Shown here piece by piece: positions 34,034 through 41,995 of a stretch of DNA of 45,951 nucleotides. Numbering within the stretch: the first letter of the stretch is position 1; each line of letters begins with the position of its first letter. Where the stretch lies: the NCBI GenBank assembly GCA_944324805.1, contig CALUXS010000013.1, positions 1 through 45,951 on the forward strand. The letters are read 5' to 3'. The notes under the pieces are model-generated. The model was not told the origin of the DNA and did not search any database. It saw nothing but the letters and a program-made list of their open reading frames with translations. The position numbers were made by a program, and so were the translations under genes. Source of the DNA: an uncultured Acholeplasmatales bacterium (GTDB lineage: Bacteria; Bacillota_I; Bacilli_A; Acholeplasmatales; Anaeroplasmataceae).

Positions 34034-34993
34034 TTATTTCCACACACTCAAAATTTTAGGATAATTTTCTAACATTTCAGAAATAATATTATGTTTTGAT
34101 AATGTTTCTTCATATTTATTTTTTATGTTAAAAAATTTTAAAACATAAAGCCCTCTATTATATCTATAATTAAAAATTTCCAAAAATTTTTTACCATCTG
34201 CTTCACCATATGACTTAACAATACATTTTAGAGTTCCAAGCATAAACCAGTAAAATCTTCTTTCATTGAATCTAGTATCCTTTGTAAAACTTCCACCCTC
34301 TAAATGTTTAATAGTTGCATTAGGAATAGAATATACAAGACATTTAGTTTTACTCACTGCTCTATATGTAAATTCAGATTCTTCTGCATACATAAATATA
34401 TCTTCGTCAAAGCCACCAACTTCATCAATTATACTTTTTCGAATCATCATTTGAGCACCTATTATTACACCAACCTTCTTAGGTTTTTTAGTATAATTAA
34501 ACTCATAGCTGACTTGTTTTTTAAAAATTCTTCTAATTATTCTATTAAAAATATTTAAATCTTTTTTTATAAATTTAATACTAAGTAAATCATTAGAGTA
34601 AGAATGTGCAGGGGTGTTATTAAAGTCAATAACGTTGCCACCACAAATACCACAGTCTCTATTTTCTTCCATGAAACTATATAATTGATAAATAAAATTA
34701 GAGTTTATCAAAACATCAGTATTTAGCCATAAAATATATTTTCCATGAGCATATTTTAAACCTAGATTAAATCCTTTTGATGTTCCAATATTATCATTTG
34801 ATTTAACATAAATAATCTTATTATTGAATTTTTCATAAAGCCTATCGCCAGAACCATCTGGACTCGCATTATCTACCAAAATTATTTCATAACTTAAATT
34901 TTTAGTATAAGCAATAATACTATTAATTGCATCAACAGAAAAATCATATGTATTATAATTTATCATAATAATGGAAACATCAATTTGACTCAT
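34034..34993 (-). CDS. GT2 family glycosyltransferase
   Basis: A 319-aa cytoplasmic or membrane-associated inverting glycosyltransferase with GT-A fold. N-terminal VSIIMINYNTYDF (residues 6-18), LVDNASPDGSGD (39-50), and the metal-binding LNTDV near residue 94, then the acceptor-site EESEFTYRA block (about 210, ED-type catalytic acid). It is similar in outline to rhamnosyltransferases (WbbL/RfbF-like), but the sugar cannot be inferred. One nucleotide separates it from the stop of the Wzy-GT4 fusion gene, so the genes are co-translated. Confidence 0.9.
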   Translation of the reverse strand: MSQIDVSIIMINYNTYDFSVDAINSIIAYTKNLSYEIILVDNASPDGSGDRLYEKFNNKIIYVKSNDNIGTSKGFNLGLKYAHGKYILWLNTDVLINSNFIYQLYSFMEENRDCGICGGNVIDFNNTPAHSYSNDLLSIKFIKKDLNIFNRIIRRIFKKQVSYEFNYTKKPKKVGVIIGAQMMIRKSIIDEVGGFDEDIFMYAEESEFTYRAVSKTKCLVYSIPNATIKHLEGGSFTKDTRFNERRFYWFMLGTLKCIVKSYGEADGKKFLEIFNYRYNRGLYVLKFFNIKNKYEETLSKHNIISEMLENYPKILSVWK

Positions 34994-34994
34994 A

Positions 34995-37196
34995 TTAATT
35001 TAATACCTCAACTATAACTTTCTTTGTAAATATGTCCCAATCATATTTTTTTAGTAATTCACTTCTTTGTTCAACATCTAGTATTTTACCATTTTTTATT
35101 GAATCTAAGAGACTTTTTGGATCATTAGGATCAAAATAATTAGCACATTCGCCATAAACCTCATGATAAACCTTGATGTCTGATATAAAGATTTTCTTAC
35201 ATCCTAGTGAAATAGCTTCTAATGGTGTTAAACCAAAACCCTCATAAAAGCTTGGTGAAATGAAACCATCACAATTTAAATATAAGTAAGCAAGGTTTTC
35301 ATCTGTTATATATCCTGTAAAAATGACATTACTAGGAATATCAGAAAAATGATTTTCAATTTTTTCTTTTTTACCAATAACAACAAAATTTTTACTTGAA
35401 TCTAACTTTGCAGCTTCAACAATTAATTCAAAATTTTTATTTGGCAAAATAGATGAAACCGATAAATAGTAATTTTTAAATTCATGCTCAAATTTTTGAG
35501 GCTTAATGTCTAACATATGTAATGCAGATGGATTTGCGACAATAATTTGAGTTGAATCAACAATAGGCATTAATTCTAAAATTCGTTCCTTTGTGAATTG
35601 AGAAGGGGTAATTATCCTCTCATATCTACCAATATTTAAAATTGTCAAAATTCTATTCTTTAATGCCCAACTACCTTTATTGTAGTTCTTTTCAAAAAAG
35701 ATTATATCATGTATCATGACATAGCTAGGATTTAAAATAGGCGCTTGATTACCTAAATTTAATAAAATAGACTTAGGTCTAAAAATTGTATAAATAGGTA
35801 AAATTATTTGTTCCCAAAGTACCCCTTTTAAAAATCCAATCTTTAATATCTCTATTCCACCTATACTATCTTCTTTTACAGTTTTAGGTGCTAATATAAT
35901 ATATTTTTTATCATTATCAAATTTTTTTATTCGTTTAACAAATTCACAACATAGTCTTTGAATTCCTGTCCTTGGTTGAGTTAAAAATAAGCCATTAATA
36001 TAAACTGTTTTAATATTAGAAACTGTTTTATTTGACCAAACATCAGCTAAAGAGATTCCGATAAATAACCATAAATAAAGTCTCAAATAGTTTTGATTTG
36101 CTTGTAGTGTTATTAAGAAAATAATCAAAGCGAAAATCGCTGCGTAACTATTTTTAGTAGAAAATAATTTGTATAGAATCACACCAGGAATAAAATAAAA
36201 GCCTATTAAGCCAACTATTCCTGTTGTAGATAAAATTTCAAGTGTAATATTAGTAGGTTGATATGTACTAGGTTGTCCTAAAAATACATTGTAATTATTT
36301 GGACCTACACCAAATATTGGTCTATTTAAAAACATTTCCCATGACTCTTTATAATGATTAAATCTATCGCCACCGGCTTCAAATATTCCATCATTAAATA
36401 TGCGCATGAAGAAAGTTTCAAAAATATGGGGAGTAAAAATTGCCATCATTACAATAGCTATTATTCCTAAAGAAACTATTCCACCAATGACGCCTATTCT
36501 AATTTTGAAAGCAACCTTTTTTTGGAATAAAAAGAATATTATTCCGCAAAGGTATATTAAACCTACTGCTAAAAAAGCAGTTGATGATGTAGTCATGCAC
36601 ATTAAAAGTGTCATAAATATAGCATCAAAAATATACTTTTTATCTAAATCAACTAATAATTTATAAATTGAATATGCTAACCAAAAAGATAGGTATGTAG
36701 CCAAATAACTAGGTTCATAAAACCAAAGAGCCGGTCTATAAATACCTAAATGTTCTTGGTGAACTAAGAATGGTAAGTCATAATTAAATACCCATAACAT
36801 AATTGTTTGAATAACAATTAATCCACCAACAATCAAAAAGGAAAGTCGAATTATTTTTTCAGCCTTTGCTTTCCCCACTAGCTTGATATATGATGCTACT
36901 ACAAATACTATTAGAAATAGGTTATAGCACATCCATAAAAAATAGCTCAAACTATTTTTTATATTTAAACCAAATATCATTGATAAAAACATCCCAACTC
37001 CAAATGGTATAAAGTAACTAAACTTTTTAAAACTATATGCTCTTAAAAATATTAGATTAATAAAAGCTAAAGGAAATATAAATTGTACTAAGCGAATAGT
37101 CATATTATTTATACTAAAGCTTAAGGAATCCCCACCAATGAAAACTAAACATAATACCATTAAAATATCTAAACTAATTAATAAGTTCTTTTTCAT
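34995..37196 (-). CDS. Fusion of O-antigen polymerase/ligase (Wzy-like) and GT4 glycosyltransferase
   Basis: A 733-aa protein. Residues 1 to about 395 hold about 10-11 transmembrane helices of the O-antigen ligase/Wzy family, with GVGPNNYNVFLGQPS near 300 and TNITLEILSTTGIVGLIGF near 320. From about residue 400 (SNIKTVYINGLFL) the chain is a soluble GT-B enzyme of family GT4: RTGIQRL near the start, LSVSSILPNKNFELIVEAA (about 590) and FYEGFGLTPLEAISLG (about 665, the E-x7-E type motif). Both halves look complete. ATG 37196 has AGGAGG 8 nt upstream and overlaps the previous stop as ATGA; a GTG 9 nt upstream is unlikely. No frame break is seen at the junction. Confidence 0.88.
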   Translation of the reverse strand: MKKNLLISLDILMVLCLVFIGGDSLSFSINNMTIRLVQFIFPLAFINLIFLRAYSFKKFSYFIPFGVGMFLSMIFGLNIKNSLSYFLWMCYNLFLIVFVVASYIKLVGKAKAEKIIRLSFLIVGGLIVIQTIMLWVFNYDLPFLVHQEHLGIYRPALWFYEPSYLATYLSFWLAYSIYKLLVDLDKKYIFDAIFMTLLMCMTTSSTAFLAVGLIYLCGIIFFLFQKKVAFKIRIGVIGGIVSLGIIAIVMMAIFTPHIFETFFMRIFNDGIFEAGGDRFNHYKESWEMFLNRPIFGVGPNNYNVFLGQPSTYQPTNITLEILSTTGIVGLIGFYFIPGVILYKLFSTKNSYAAIFALIIFLITLQANQNYLRLYLWLFIGISLADVWSNKTVSNIKTVYINGLFLTQPRTGIQRLCCEFVKRIKKFDNDKKYIILAPKTVKEDSIGGIEILKIGFLKGVLWEQIILPIYTIFRPKSILLNLGNQAPILNPSYVMIHDIIFFEKNYNKGSWALKNRILTILNIGRYERIITPSQFTKERILELMPIVDSTQIIVANPSALHMLDIKPQKFEHEFKNYYLSVSSILPNKNFELIVEAAKLDSSKNFVVIGKKEKIENHFSDIPSNVIFTGYITDENLAYLYLNCDGFISPSFYEGFGLTPLEAISLGCKKIFISDIKVYHEVYGECANYFDPNDPKSLLDSIKNGKILDVEQRSELLKKYDWDIFTKKVIVEVLN

Positions 37197-38209
37197 TGTA
37201 AGCACCTCCTAATCTCAGAAAAAATACTATTAACAACAAATTCGAAACAATAGTTATTAAGTTCAATACTTTCAACATCTTTAGGAGCCTCTAAAAGCTT
37301 ATTAGCTAAATCTTCTATGCCAGAAAAAAATATAACCGGATATTTTTCATATATTTCTTTAAATACCTGAATGTTAGAGATAATTGGTACTGTCTTAAGA
37401 TATAAAGCTTCTAATGGTGGTAATCCAAAACCTTCATACAAGCTTGGTTGAACTAGATATTTAGCCTTTCTAATTATTAAAAACAGTTCATCATCAGAAA
37501 TTTTACCAGTAAAACTAACTCCTGGTAAATTTAAATACTTGTTTAATTCTTCATCTTTTGTTTTATGATTATTACTTCCAATTATAAAAAGTTTTAAAGA
37601 ATTATCCACATTTCTAGCCTTTTCAAAAGCTTTTAGTAATGTAATTATATTTTTATTTTTCTTTAAGTTACCAACAAATACAATACTATTATCCTTTTCT
37701 ATTTCCTTATTATTTGCATTAAGAACATTTTTGGCTAACCCTGTATAAGTGATAATAATATTTTTGGTCTTAGGAAAATAGTGTTTTATTCTTTCTTTTG
37801 AAAAATTAGATACTGTAAAAATAGCTCTACTTATTTTTGTAGCTCTTTTTAGTAAGTATTTTTTTATTCTATAATCTAAATAGTTGTTTGTCGTAGTCCT
37901 ATCGTCTAAGAAAATAACATCGTGGATTGTAGAAAAAATTGGTATTTTTATACCAAATGGAATAATAAAATTTGGTGTAAAAAAACAATCATATTTATTT
38001 ATTTCTTTTGCTCCTTCAAATAAAGCCTTAGGAGAAAATGGAGATAAAGTACATTCAATAATATTATTGGTTTCAACATATTTTTTTATTTTATTAGAAT
38101 CGCCATAATATATATATTCATGATCACTAGGTAATTTTTCAATAATTCCTTCTAAATATCGACCAATACCTGATAATCCTAAGTATCGACAATCAATTAC
38201 TACTTTCAT
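37193..38209 (-). CDS. GT4 family glycosyltransferase
   Basis: A 338-aa GT-B retaining glycosyltransferase. N-terminal CRYLGLSGIGRYLEGI (residues 7-22) is the nucleotide-sugar-side glycine loop; FVGNLKKNKNIITLLKAFEK (about 177-196) and the YEGFGLPPLEA E-x7-E motif (about 261-271) are clear GT4 marks. Resembles mannosyltransferase-type enzymes acting after the first sugar, but the donor is not predictable. It overlaps the upstream GT4 gene by 17 nt and the downstream fusion gene by 4 nt (ATGA), so three transferase genes form one translational unit. Confidence 0.9.
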   Translation of the reverse strand: MKVVIDCRYLGLSGIGRYLEGIIEKLPSDHEYIYYGDSNKIKKYVETNNIIECTLSPFSPKALFEGAKEINKYDCFFTPNFIIPFGIKIPIFSTIHDVIFLDDRTTTNNYLDYRIKKYLLKRATKISRAIFTVSNFSKERIKHYFPKTKNIIITYTGLAKNVLNANNKEIEKDNSIVFVGNLKKNKNIITLLKAFEKARNVDNSLKLFIIGSNNHKTKDEELNKYLNLPGVSFTGKISDDELFLIIRKAKYLVQPSLYEGFGLPPLEALYLKTVPIISNIQVFKEIYEKYPVIFFSGIEDLANKLLEAPKDVESIELNNYCFEFVVNSIFSEIRRCLQ

Positions 38210-39338
38210 TTTTTGTCTCCTCTTCTAATAGTTCTAATACATTTTCTTTAAATTTATTGAATAAGAAATTTTCATAAACTCGCATTCTAGCATTATTACC
38301 AAGCTCCTCACGAAGTTTATCATCCTCTAATAATTTATTAATTGCTTTTGCAAGCTCTTTATAATTAGAGTTTTCTACCTCAAGTCCAGTAACATTATTT
38401 ATAGACACATAGTTAACACCACTACCTTCAATAGTAAATGTTACAGCAGGACGTCCAAAATACATACCTTCAGCTAATGATAAACCAAAAGCCTCATTTT
38501 TTGTAATAGACGGGAATGCATATATGTCCATTGCTAGTAAATATCCTTTTAAATCCTCATCAGATATTCTACCTAAAAAATGTATATTATCATATCTATT
38601 GGCTGCTGATTTTAATTCATCCGTTAAAGGCCCTTTTCCCCCAATTAATATTACTGCATCTTTATTAATTAATTCTGCGGATTCAACTAAATAGATTAAA
38701 CCTTTATACTTTACATGACGTCCAAAGGCAAAAATTATTTTTTTATTTTCATATTGCTCCTTGATTTTTTTTGCCTTTATCTTGTCTTCTTCAGTAACAT
38801 ATAAACGCTCTTCATTTATACAACTTGGTATAACTTTTACCTTATCGCTATGTTTCTTTAAATTTTCACTAAATTGTGGATAAATAGGTGAAGTTGATAT
38901 TATAACCTCAGCTCTATTAAGTAACCATTTTGTCTGTCTCGTTAATAAAAAAGAAACTGATTTTTGTTTTATAATATCAGCATGATACCATAAAACTAAT
39001 TTACATTTTTTTCTTAATAAAATTTTTCTTAAATAATGTGATACGTATGGATTTGGATAATGAAAAATGACTATATCTGGATTAAAATTGTTAATAATTT
39101 CTTTCAATTTTTTAGGATAACTAAAAGAAATAGATTGTGATGCAATTTTTTTCCAAACCCCACACTTTGTAACCTCAATATCATCAATTATTTCAATCTT
39201 ATCTTCACTATTTTCACTAAAACAAATTACTTTTTGTTCAAACTTATTCTTGCATGACTCAACAATATCATGGCATGTTTGTTCTATGCCGCCAATATGT
39301 GGTTTATAATAATTTGGAATATGTAATATTTTTTGCAT
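38193..39338 (-). CDS. GT4 family glycosyltransferase
   Basis: A 381-aa GT-B glycosyltransferase. N-terminal ILHIPNYYKPHIGGIEQTCH (residues 4-23) includes the Gly-Gly donor loop; AFGRHVKYKGLIYLVESAEL (about 205-225) and NEAFGLSLAEGMYFGRPAV (about 283-301, E-x7-E) are GT4 motifs. Closest in style to the GT4 enzymes that transfer mannose or heptose-like sugars, so it is a candidate GDP-heptose transferase, but this is inference only. Start placed at ATG 39338, 7 nt after GAGGTG; the in-frame GTG at 39347 is itself in that ribosome binding site. First gene after the long-loop terminator-like hairpin. Confidence 0.9.
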   Translation of the reverse strand: MQKILHIPNYYKPHIGGIEQTCHDIVESCKNKFEQKVICFSENSEDKIEIIDDIEVTKCGVWKKIASQSISFSYPKKLKEIINNFNPDIVIFHYPNPYVSHYLRKILLRKKCKLVLWYHADIIKQKSVSFLLTRQTKWLLNRAEVIISTSPIYPQFSENLKKHSDKVKVIPSCINEERLYVTEEDKIKAKKIKEQYENKKIIFAFGRHVKYKGLIYLVESAELINKDAVILIGGKGPLTDELKSAANRYDNIHFLGRISDEDLKGYLLAMDIYAFPSITKNEAFGLSLAEGMYFGRPAVTFTIEGSGVNYVSINNVTGLEVENSNYKELAKAINKLLEDDKLREELGNNARMRVYENFLFNKFKENVLELLEEETKNESSN

Positions 39339-39441
39339 TTTTATCACCTCAACGCATAATAAACCACTTTATTTTAGCATATTTAGAATACAAATAATAT
39401 ACCTATACAAATTTATACATAATTTTACACAATTTTACCAT

Positions 39442-39519
39442 AAAAAAACTCTAAGGCATAAAATAACCCTAGAAACCTTTCATATAAAAAGTATCTATTA
39501 ATTATTATCCTTAGAGTTT
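39442..39519 (-). terminator. Terminator-like hairpin with a 52-nt loop after gmhA
   Basis: Arms AAACTCTAAGG/CCTTAGAGTTT (39509-39519 with 39446-39456) are perfect over 11 bp and are followed by a T run on the minus strand, but enclose 52 nt. The 179-nt interval between gmhA and the GT4 gene otherwise shows only AT-rich sequence with no convincing promoter. Confidence 0.55.
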
Positions 39520-39526
39520 AATAGTA

Positions 39527-40162
39527 TTAATGAGTGCCAAAAAATTCGTTTTCTAATACTAAACAAATAGTATGGTAAATTGGTAAATGTAATTCTTGTA
39601 TTTTAAATGTTTCGTACTCAGGAACCTTAATTGTAATATCTGATAAATCACTAAGCTTAGAATTTTTACATCCTGTCATAGAAATAACCTTTAATCCTAA
39701 TGCCTTCGCAACCTTAGCAGCATATACACAATTTAATGAATTACCAGATGTAGAAATACAAAGTAATACATCATCCTTTTGACCATAGCCTAAAACTTGC
39801 TGTGCAAAAACTGCAGTAGGTAGCTGATCATTTATAAACGCTGTAGATAAAGATGTATGTGAAACTAATGATATTGCAGGTAAGCCGTACTGTAATGCCT
39901 CACTTAATTGTTCATCATTTATTTTATCTTTTAACTCATCACTTATTTTTCTTGGTAAAATAAAGCCTTTCATTAACTCGCCAACTATATGCTCACTATC
40001 GGCTGCACTACCACCATTCCCACAAACTAGCAATTTTTTTTGCCCTTTATACATTTCAATAAGTATATTTGTAGCACTTAATATTTCATCTTTACAAGAA
40101 ACAAGTTCTTCATATCTTTCAAACAATTCATCTAGGAATTTTATACTAGTTTTCTTCATCAT
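39527..40162 (-). CDS. gmhA: Sedoheptulose-7-phosphate isomerase GmhA
   Basis: A 211-aa SIS-domain isomerase that converts sedoheptulose 7-phosphate to D-glycero-D-manno-heptose 7-phosphate, the first step of heptose synthesis. The conserved VCGNGGSAADSEHIVGELM block (about residues 47-65) has the Ser/Glu/His residues of the family; CISTSGNSLNCVYAA (about 133-147) is the sugar-phosphate loop; the C-terminal QELHLPIYH has the catalytic His region. Slightly longer than E. coli GmhA (192 aa). I chose ATG 40162 with GGA 6 nt upstream, giving a 17-nt overlap with hddA; a longer reading from 40195 has no ribosome binding site and would overlap hddA by 50 nt. Confidence 0.93.
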   Translation of the reverse strand: MMKKTSIKFLDELFERYEELVSCKDEILSATNILIEMYKGQKKLLVCGNGGSAADSEHIVGELMKGFILPRKISDELKDKINDEQLSEALQYGLPAISLVSHTSLSTAFINDQLPTAVFAQQVLGYGQKDDVLLCISTSGNSLNCVYAAKVAKALGLKVISMTGCKNSKLSDLSDITIKVPEYETFKIQELHLPIYHTICLVLENEFFGTH

Positions 40163-41183
40163 ATATTGTCCAAGCTTGAGTTCCATAATCAACAAAATTT
40201 ACAACTCTAGTTTTTCCTTCCTGACGTTTTTTCAAAGCTTCTATCAACTGATATCTATCTTTAGGATCGCACCAAATCATCATGAAACCACCACCACCGG
40301 CTCCACTTATTTTAGCTGCTTTACCACCATTAGCCATAATATAGTTGTAAGTTTCTTCAATATGTGGATTAGAAATAACGGAAGCTGTTTTCTTTTTAGC
40401 GAGCCAATTTTGATGTAATGATGACGCAATAGCAGCAAAATCACCCTTTAAAACTGCTTCCTTCATTAGACTTGTTTGTTTTTTTATTTCAAACATTGCT
40501 TCCATTGATTTTTCATTTTTTGTAGCCTTAGTTTGTTCTTCAATTATCTTTCCTGAATCTCTTGAGGTACCAGTATAAAATAATACAAGTGAATTTTCTA
40601 TTTCATTTTTTATCCACTTTTTCATTCTAAGAGGATTCACGATAACTCTATTATTAGCATAGAATTCCATAAAATTTAATCCACCAAAGGTAGCTGCATA
40701 TTGATCTTGTTTACCACCACTAAAGCCTAAGTCATTTCTTTCAATATCAAATGCTAAAGAAGCCATATCATACTCACCAAGTGGTAAATTTAACCACTCT
40801 TGGAAAGCTTTTAAAATAGTGACAACCATAGTTGATGAAGTACCTAAACCACTACCTGCAGGAGCATCACTATAAGTTGTCATCTCAAATGATAATGGTT
40901 CTCCTTTATTAAAATCCTTAACTATTCTATTATAAATACCGCAATGTAAAGGAAGTCCCTTATCAATTGGAAGTTTAACACACGCATCAAATTCAAGGAT
41001 TTCATTCCTATCAGGGGAAATAAATTTTACCTTACCATTATTTTTTGGAATAATAGTACAATAGGAAAACATATCTATTGTTACATTTAAAACACATCCA
41101 CCATATAAGTCGCAAAATGGAGAAACGTCTGTCCCACCGCCTGCTAGGCCTAGTCTAAGTGGAGTTTTACTTCTTATTATCAA
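40146..41183 (-). CDS. hddA: D-glycero-alpha-D-manno-heptose-7-phosphate kinase HddA
   Basis: A 345-aa GHMP-superfamily kinase. The N-terminal RSKTPLRLGLAGGGTDVSPF (residues 4-23) is the signature of heptose/fucose-type kinases, the ATP loop is PAGSGLGTSSTMV (108-120), and the C-terminal KISGAGGGGFMM (about 289-300) is GHMP motif 3. It phosphorylates heptose 7-phosphate at C1 in the alpha configuration, giving the 1,7-bisphosphate used by GmhB. The start codon appears to be TTG at 41183, 8 nt after AAAGGAGG; no ATG gives a full-length N-terminus. It is paired with gmhA and follows a terminator, so it begins a new transcript. Confidence 0.92.
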   Translation of the reverse strand: MIIRSKTPLRLGLAGGGTDVSPFCDLYGGCVLNVTIDMFSYCTIIPKNNGKVKFISPDRNEILEFDACVKLPIDKGLPLHCGIYNRIVKDFNKGEPLSFEMTTYSDAPAGSGLGTSSTMVVTILKAFQEWLNLPLGEYDMASLAFDIERNDLGFSGGKQDQYAATFGGLNFMEFYANNRVIVNPLRMKKWIKNEIENSLVLFYTGTSRDSGKIIEEQTKATKNEKSMEAMFEIKKQTSLMKEAVLKGDFAAIASSLHQNWLAKKKTASVISNPHIEETYNYIMANGGKAAKISGAGGGGFMMIWCDPKDRYQLIEALKKRQEGKTRVVNFVDYGTQAWTIYDEEN

Positions 41184-41212
41184 AATAATATCCTCCTTTA
41201 ATAATAACCTCT

Positions 41213-41218
41213 ATTATA
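41213..41218 (-). promoter_or_regulatory. Candidate -10 box of hddA-gmhA
   Basis: A perfect TATAAT on the minus strand 30 nt before the TTG start. The -35 position falls in the upstream terminator (TTCTTT-like) and is weak, so only the -10 is proposed. Confidence 0.4.
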
Positions 41219-41228
41219 ATAGCATAAA

Positions 41229-41261
41229 AACAAAAAAGAAGCGATATGTTTCGCTTCTTTC
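41229..41261 (-). terminator. Terminator of the SDR gene
   Basis: Stem AAAGAAGCGA/TCGCTTCTTT (41251-41260 with 41235-41244), 6-nt loop, T run on the minus strand, about 32 nt after the SDR stop. Confidence 0.88.
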
Positions 41262-41292
41262 ACAAAAAATCACATAATTTGATAAAATATTT

Positions 41293-41994
41293 TTATTTTA
41301 GACTTCTTCCACCATCGTAATTTAAAATCGTACCTGTCATATTTTTAAAACTGTCAGTAGTCATTTGAAAAATAATATCAGCAACCTCTGATGCTTCTAA
41401 TATTACATTTAAAGGAACCTTACTTTTAGCCTCTTCTTTTGTTTTGGGCTCTTTTATGAAGCATTCATTCATAGGAGTGGCAGTTGCTCCTATAGCGATT
41501 GCATTAACCCTTATTTTAGGTGCCAATGCCAATGCAAATTCTTTAGTCATCATGTTTATAGCTGCTTTTGAGGCATCATAACTAAATTTGTTAATTCTTG
41601 GATTTTCTCCATGAATTGAACTCACGTTAATAATTATACCTTTAGACATTTTATTTACGACTTCTTTTGTCATATAAAAAGTCCCATTCAAATTAGTATT
41701 TATTACCTTCAACCACTCATCAATTTTAATATCAAAAAATGAATCAACAAATTGAATACCAGCATTATTAACTAACACATCAATATCTTCGTGAATGTTA
41801 TCAAAAAAATCTAAGACATTAGAATAATCTGATATATCAACTACAAAGCCTTTACTATCTAAATTTTTAGCCACATCTAAAACCTTATCATCTATATCTA
41901 ATAAATAACAAAGGTAACCATTCTTTTTAAATATCTTTGCACATTCCAATCCAATGCCTTTAGCAGCGCCAGTTATAATTGCTTTTTTTAACAC
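41293..41994 (-). CDS. Short-chain dehydrogenase/reductase (SDR)
   Basis: A 233-aa classical SDR. Cofactor motif TGAAKGIG (residues 8-15), NNAG (about 76-79), catalytic Ser in NVSSIHG (about 125) and YxxxK in SYDASKAA (about 138-145), all intact. Asp at the end of beta-2 (LLDIDD) favours NAD(H). The substrate is unknown; its place in the polysaccharide region suggests a sugar or nucleotide-sugar, and it is not the NDP-sugar epimerase (extended) type. Start is GTG at 41994; GAGGAG, provided by the last codons of the upstream gene, lies 10 nt before it. The genes are separated by a single nucleotide. Confidence 0.88.
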   Translation of the reverse strand: MLKKAIITGAAKGIGLECAKIFKKNGYLCYLLDIDDKVLDVAKNLDSKGFVVDISDYSNVLDFFDNIHEDIDVLVNNAGIQFVDSFFDIKIDEWLKVINTNLNGTFYMTKEVVNKMSKGIIINVSSIHGENPRINKFSYDASKAAINMMTKEFALALAPKIRVNAIAIGATATPMNECFIKEPKTKEEAKSKVPLNVILEASEVADIIFQMTTDSFKNMTGTILNYDGGRSLK

Positions 41995-41995
41995 T

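Noticed and set aside
40163-40195. Longer gmhA start overlapping hddA by 50 nt
   Set aside because: No ribosome binding site; the added residues do not resemble GmhA N-termini, and ATG 40162 has proper spacing.
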